In this document: piece after piece, positions 6,706 through 8,137 of the stretch | Position numbering within the stretch: position 1 is the first letter of the stretch | How the letters are laid out: every line of letters starts with the position of its first letter | Assembly (NCBI GenBank): GCA_028678445.1 | Contig: JAJRDJ010000490.1 | Coordinates: 1 to 8,137 of the forward strand | Reading direction: 5' to 3' | Length of the DNA: 8,137 nucleotides | Source: Methylococcaceae bacterium | Lineage (GTDB): Bacteria > Pseudomonadota > Gammaproteobacteria > Methylococcales > Methylococcaceae | The notes under the pieces: model-generated | What the model was told of the DNA's origin: nothing | Seen by the model: only the letters and a program-made list of their open reading frames with translations | Databases searched by the model: none | Translations under genes and position numbers: made by a program

Positions 6706-7083
6706 TTACAAATTTACCCCACGCACCAAAAGCGCGAACCAGAAAACAGTCAAACCCATAATGTAGCCGCCAAAAAGCGGAAGCATCCGTACGCCGGGAA
6801 CCTGGAAAATGGCGGCAAAAAGAACCGCCGTCATCAGCAACTTGATAAGCTCGCCTCCATAAAGGGAACCCACCACCTGCCTAGCGGTACGCCGATCATC
6901 ACGCACACCCAGCTTCCATGCAAAGTAAAGATTCGGCAAGAAGGCAATGAATCCGCCCAGCAAGGCCGATATGCCGCTCAGACCTCCTGCCATCGTCCAA
7001 CCCAAGAGCCCTGCGATCAATGCAGCGAGCAGTTGCGCCAACAACACCCACCGCACCACAACAAAAAACCGCCTGGCGGCCAT
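6706..7083 (-). CDS. atpI: ATP synthase protein I (AtpI), c-ring assembly accessory protein
   Basis: AtpI is a small membrane protein encoded first in many atp operons. Studies in other bacteria link it to c-ring assembly or stability, but it is usually not essential. The 125-residue product has four hydrophobic segments, at about 8-29, 35-57, 77-95 and 100-120. Typical features are FLPNLYFAWK (48-57) after helix 2 and GGELIKLLMTAVLF (76-89) in helix 3. The length fits the family. Placement directly before atpB supports the call. The ATG at 7081-7083 has only a weak ribosome binding site (GGTAAACTGA just before it), consistent with the low expression reported for atpI in E. coli. A promoter lies just upstream. 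The stop codon shares a base with an out-of-frame ATG before atpB. Confidence 0.93.
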   Translation of the reverse strand: MAARRFFVVVRWVLLAQLLAALIAGLLGWTMAGGLSGISALLGGFIAFLPNLYFAWKLGVRDDRRTARQVVGSLYGGELIKLLMTAVLFAAIFQVPGVRMLPLFGGYIMGLTVFWFALLVRGVNL

Positions 7084-7110
7084 TCAGTTTACCGGTGCAA
7101 ATTGCGCCGA

Positions 7111-7139
7111 ATCATATCAGTGACCGCATTGAAGATCAA
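7111..7139 (-). promoter_or_regulatory. Sigma70-type promoter of the atp operon
   Basis: On the minus strand TTGATC (7134-7139, four of six consensus positions) is followed after 17 bp by TATGAT (7111-7116, five of six). The -35 overlaps the parB stop codon at 7136-7138. Transcription would start near 7104, leaving a leader of about 20 bases before atpI. Position and spacing are what a main atp promoter needs, but only the sequence match is shown. Confidence 0.68.
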
Positions 7140-8005
7140 CGCTCAATGTCTTTCCGGAAATGACCGAGCACACCATCAAGTTCGTCGAGACTGCTGTATT
7201 TGATGATGATCTGACCGGAGCCTTTCTTGCCATGGCGTATCACGACCCGCGCTCCAATCTGTGAGGACATGTCATCTTCAAGACGCCTGATATCCGGGTC
7301 ATGGACTGGAAATCTGACGGGATCGGCTGTAATGACACCTTCCCGCAGAGTCTGAACCAGCGTCTCCGTCGCCCTGACCGTTAGCTGCCGTTCGACAATG
7401 CGACGGGCCGTCGCATGCTGTTGCGCGAGCTCAAGCCCTAGCAAGGCGCGCGCATGCCCCATTTCGATCGCGCCGGACATGAGCAAGGTTTTGACTTCGG
7501 GATGCAACTCGTTAAGGCGCAGCAGATTGGTTATGGTTGCCCGCGATTTGCCAACCGCATCAGCGAGCTGCTGATGCGTCATCCGGTATTCATCCAGCAG
7601 CCGCTTGAGCGCTTCCGCCTCCTCCATGGCGTTCAAATCCTCCCGCTGAATGTTCTCGATCAGCGCTATGGCCAATGCGGCCTGATCCGAAACCTTGCGC
7701 ACAATCACCGGGATTTCGGTCAGACCCGCCATCTGTGCCGCTCGCCATCGCCGTTCTCCGGCAATGATCTCGAAGCGCCCACCTTCCACTTCACGGGCCA
7801 CAATCGGCTGCACAACACCCTGAGCGCTGATCGAATCCGCCAATTCCTGCAGCCGGCCCGGATCGATCTCCTTGCGCGGCTGGAAGGCGCTTGGCGCTAA
7901 TCTCTCGAGGGCTATCATCCGTAGCCTTTCGGCCAAGCCCTCCAGCCTGGCACCCCCCAGGAGGGTGTCCAGTCCGCGCCCCAGACCTCTCTTCTTGACG
8001 GTCAT
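7136..8005 (-). CDS. parB: Chromosome partitioning protein ParB (CTP-dependent DNA clamp)
   Basis: ParB binds parS sites near the origin, spreads as a CTP-dependent sliding clamp, and is moved by ParA so that origins segregate. The 289-residue product has the N-terminal ParA-contact peptide KKRGLGRGLDTLLG (4-17). The ParB/Srx-type CTP-binding domain has GERRWRA (83-89) and ENIQRED (117-123). A helix-turn-helix that should recognise parS lies at about 142-165, containing MTHQQLADAVGKSRATITN. A C-terminal dimerisation domain follows from about 235 to 289. It follows parA after 28 bases. The only purine-rich site before the ATG (AAAAAGG) is very close to it, so initiation may be weak or coupled to parA. 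No full parS palindrome was seen in the window. Noc is a paralogue with similar domains, but the parA neighbour favours ParB. Confidence 0.97.
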   Translation of the reverse strand: MTVKKRGLGRGLDTLLGGARLEGLAERLRMIALERLAPSAFQPRKEIDPGRLQELADSISAQGVVQPIVAREVEGGRFEIIAGERRWRAAQMAGLTEIPVIVRKVSDQAALAIALIENIQREDLNAMEEAEALKRLLDEYRMTHQQLADAVGKSRATITNLLRLNELHPEVKTLLMSGAIEMGHARALLGLELAQQHATARRIVERQLTVRATETLVQTLREGVITADPVRFPVHDPDIRRLEDDMSSQIGARVVIRHGKKGSGQIIIKYSSLDELDGVLGHFRKDIER

Positions 8006-8033
8006 GCCTTTTTACTTTCGTAGCTACAACGGA

Positions 8034-8137
8034 TCATGATTGATTGCGCCTGATAATTTCTTCGGCCAGCGCCAGATAGGCTAGCGCCCCCTTGGAGCCT
8101 TTATCATATTTCACGATGGACTGCCCATGGCTCGGCG
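8034..8137 (-). CDS. parA: Chromosome partitioning ATPase ParA (C-terminal 33 residues only)
   Basis: The gene enters from beyond base 8137, and only its end is visible. The last 33 residues contain PSHGQSIVKYDKGSKGALAY and then LALAEEIIRRNQS before a TGA at 8034-8036. The APSHG(Q/K)xIxxYDxxSxGxxAYxxLAxE pattern is the conserved C-terminus of chromosomal ParA/Soj ATPases, which form a nucleoid-bound gradient that ParB-DNA complexes follow. The Walker-type ATP-binding motifs are outside the window. The parB gene 28 bases downstream confirms the pairing; the two genes are presumably co-transcribed from a promoter beyond the window edge. Confidence 0.93.
   Translation of the reverse strand, partial: PSHGQSIVKYDKGSKGALAYLALAEEIIRRNQS

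Noticed and set aside
8098..8118. A parS-like half site (CGTGAAA on the minus strand) near the end of parA
   Set aside because: Only one arm resembles the parS consensus and the other half is absent. It also lies in conserved ParA coding sequence (IVKYD).
1..8137. Search for a novel system, mobile element, CRISPR array, tRNA or other RNA gene
   Set aside because: Every stretch is accounted for by parAB, the atp operon, glmU and short spacers. No repeats beyond the 8-bp tandem unit, no transposase, integrase or att-like sequence, and no unassigned coding gap over 150 bases were seen.

Overview
The window is a canonical proteobacterial chromosome segment read entirely from the minus strand. 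In transcription order, from high to low coordinates, it holds the 3' end of parA, parB, then the complete F1Fo ATP synthase operon atpI-atpB-atpE-atpF-atpH-atpA-atpG-atpD-atpC, and finally the first 28 codons of glmU. Protein signatures are most like Gammaproteobacteria. AtpA is 513 residues and AtpG 287, matching the E. coli lengths as I recall them, and the AtpB C-terminus (from about PWAVFHILIITLQAF on) and the AtpF N-terminus read almost like the E. coli proteins. The parAB-atp-glmU order also fits Gammaproteobacteria, although Betaproteobacteria and Acidithiobacillia share parts of it. The genus cannot be named from this sequence.

Layout. Bases 8034-8137 are the end of parA and 7136-8005 are parB; together they form the chromosome partitioning pair. 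A good sigma70-type promoter (TTGATC, 17 bp, TATGAT) straddles the parB stop codon and is the likely main start of the atp operon. Bases 5917-7083 encode the membrane-side proteins AtpI and subunit a, 5603-5875 subunit c, 5063-5542 subunit b, and 4527-5063 subunit delta. The F1 subunits follow: alpha (2970-4511), gamma (2097-2960), beta (668-2050) and epsilon (221-643). A Rho-independent terminator at 153-177 closes the operon. A possible glmU promoter sits directly behind it, and glmU begins at base 85 and runs off the window.

How the genes work together. Subunits a, b and c form the Fo proton channel and c ring. Alpha, beta, gamma, delta and epsilon form the F1 catalytic head, rotor shaft and stator cap. 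AtpI is an accessory membrane protein implicated in c-ring assembly. All key residues I could check are present: Walker A lysines in alpha and beta, the beta catalytic glutamate, the alpha arginine finger, the subunit a channel arginine and the subunit c carboxylate. No gene is broken. The subunit c residues suggest proton rather than sodium coupling.

The coding density is very high and no stretch over 300 bases lacks a gene. I found no mobile element, CRISPR array, RNA gene or unknown gene, and nothing that suggests a previously undescribed system. The points worth a second look are regulatory and small in scale: the promoter at the parB/atpI junction, the compact terminator-promoter-palindrome block before glmU, a tandem 8-bp repeat between atpE and atpF, and a cluster of competing start codons at atpI/atpB.
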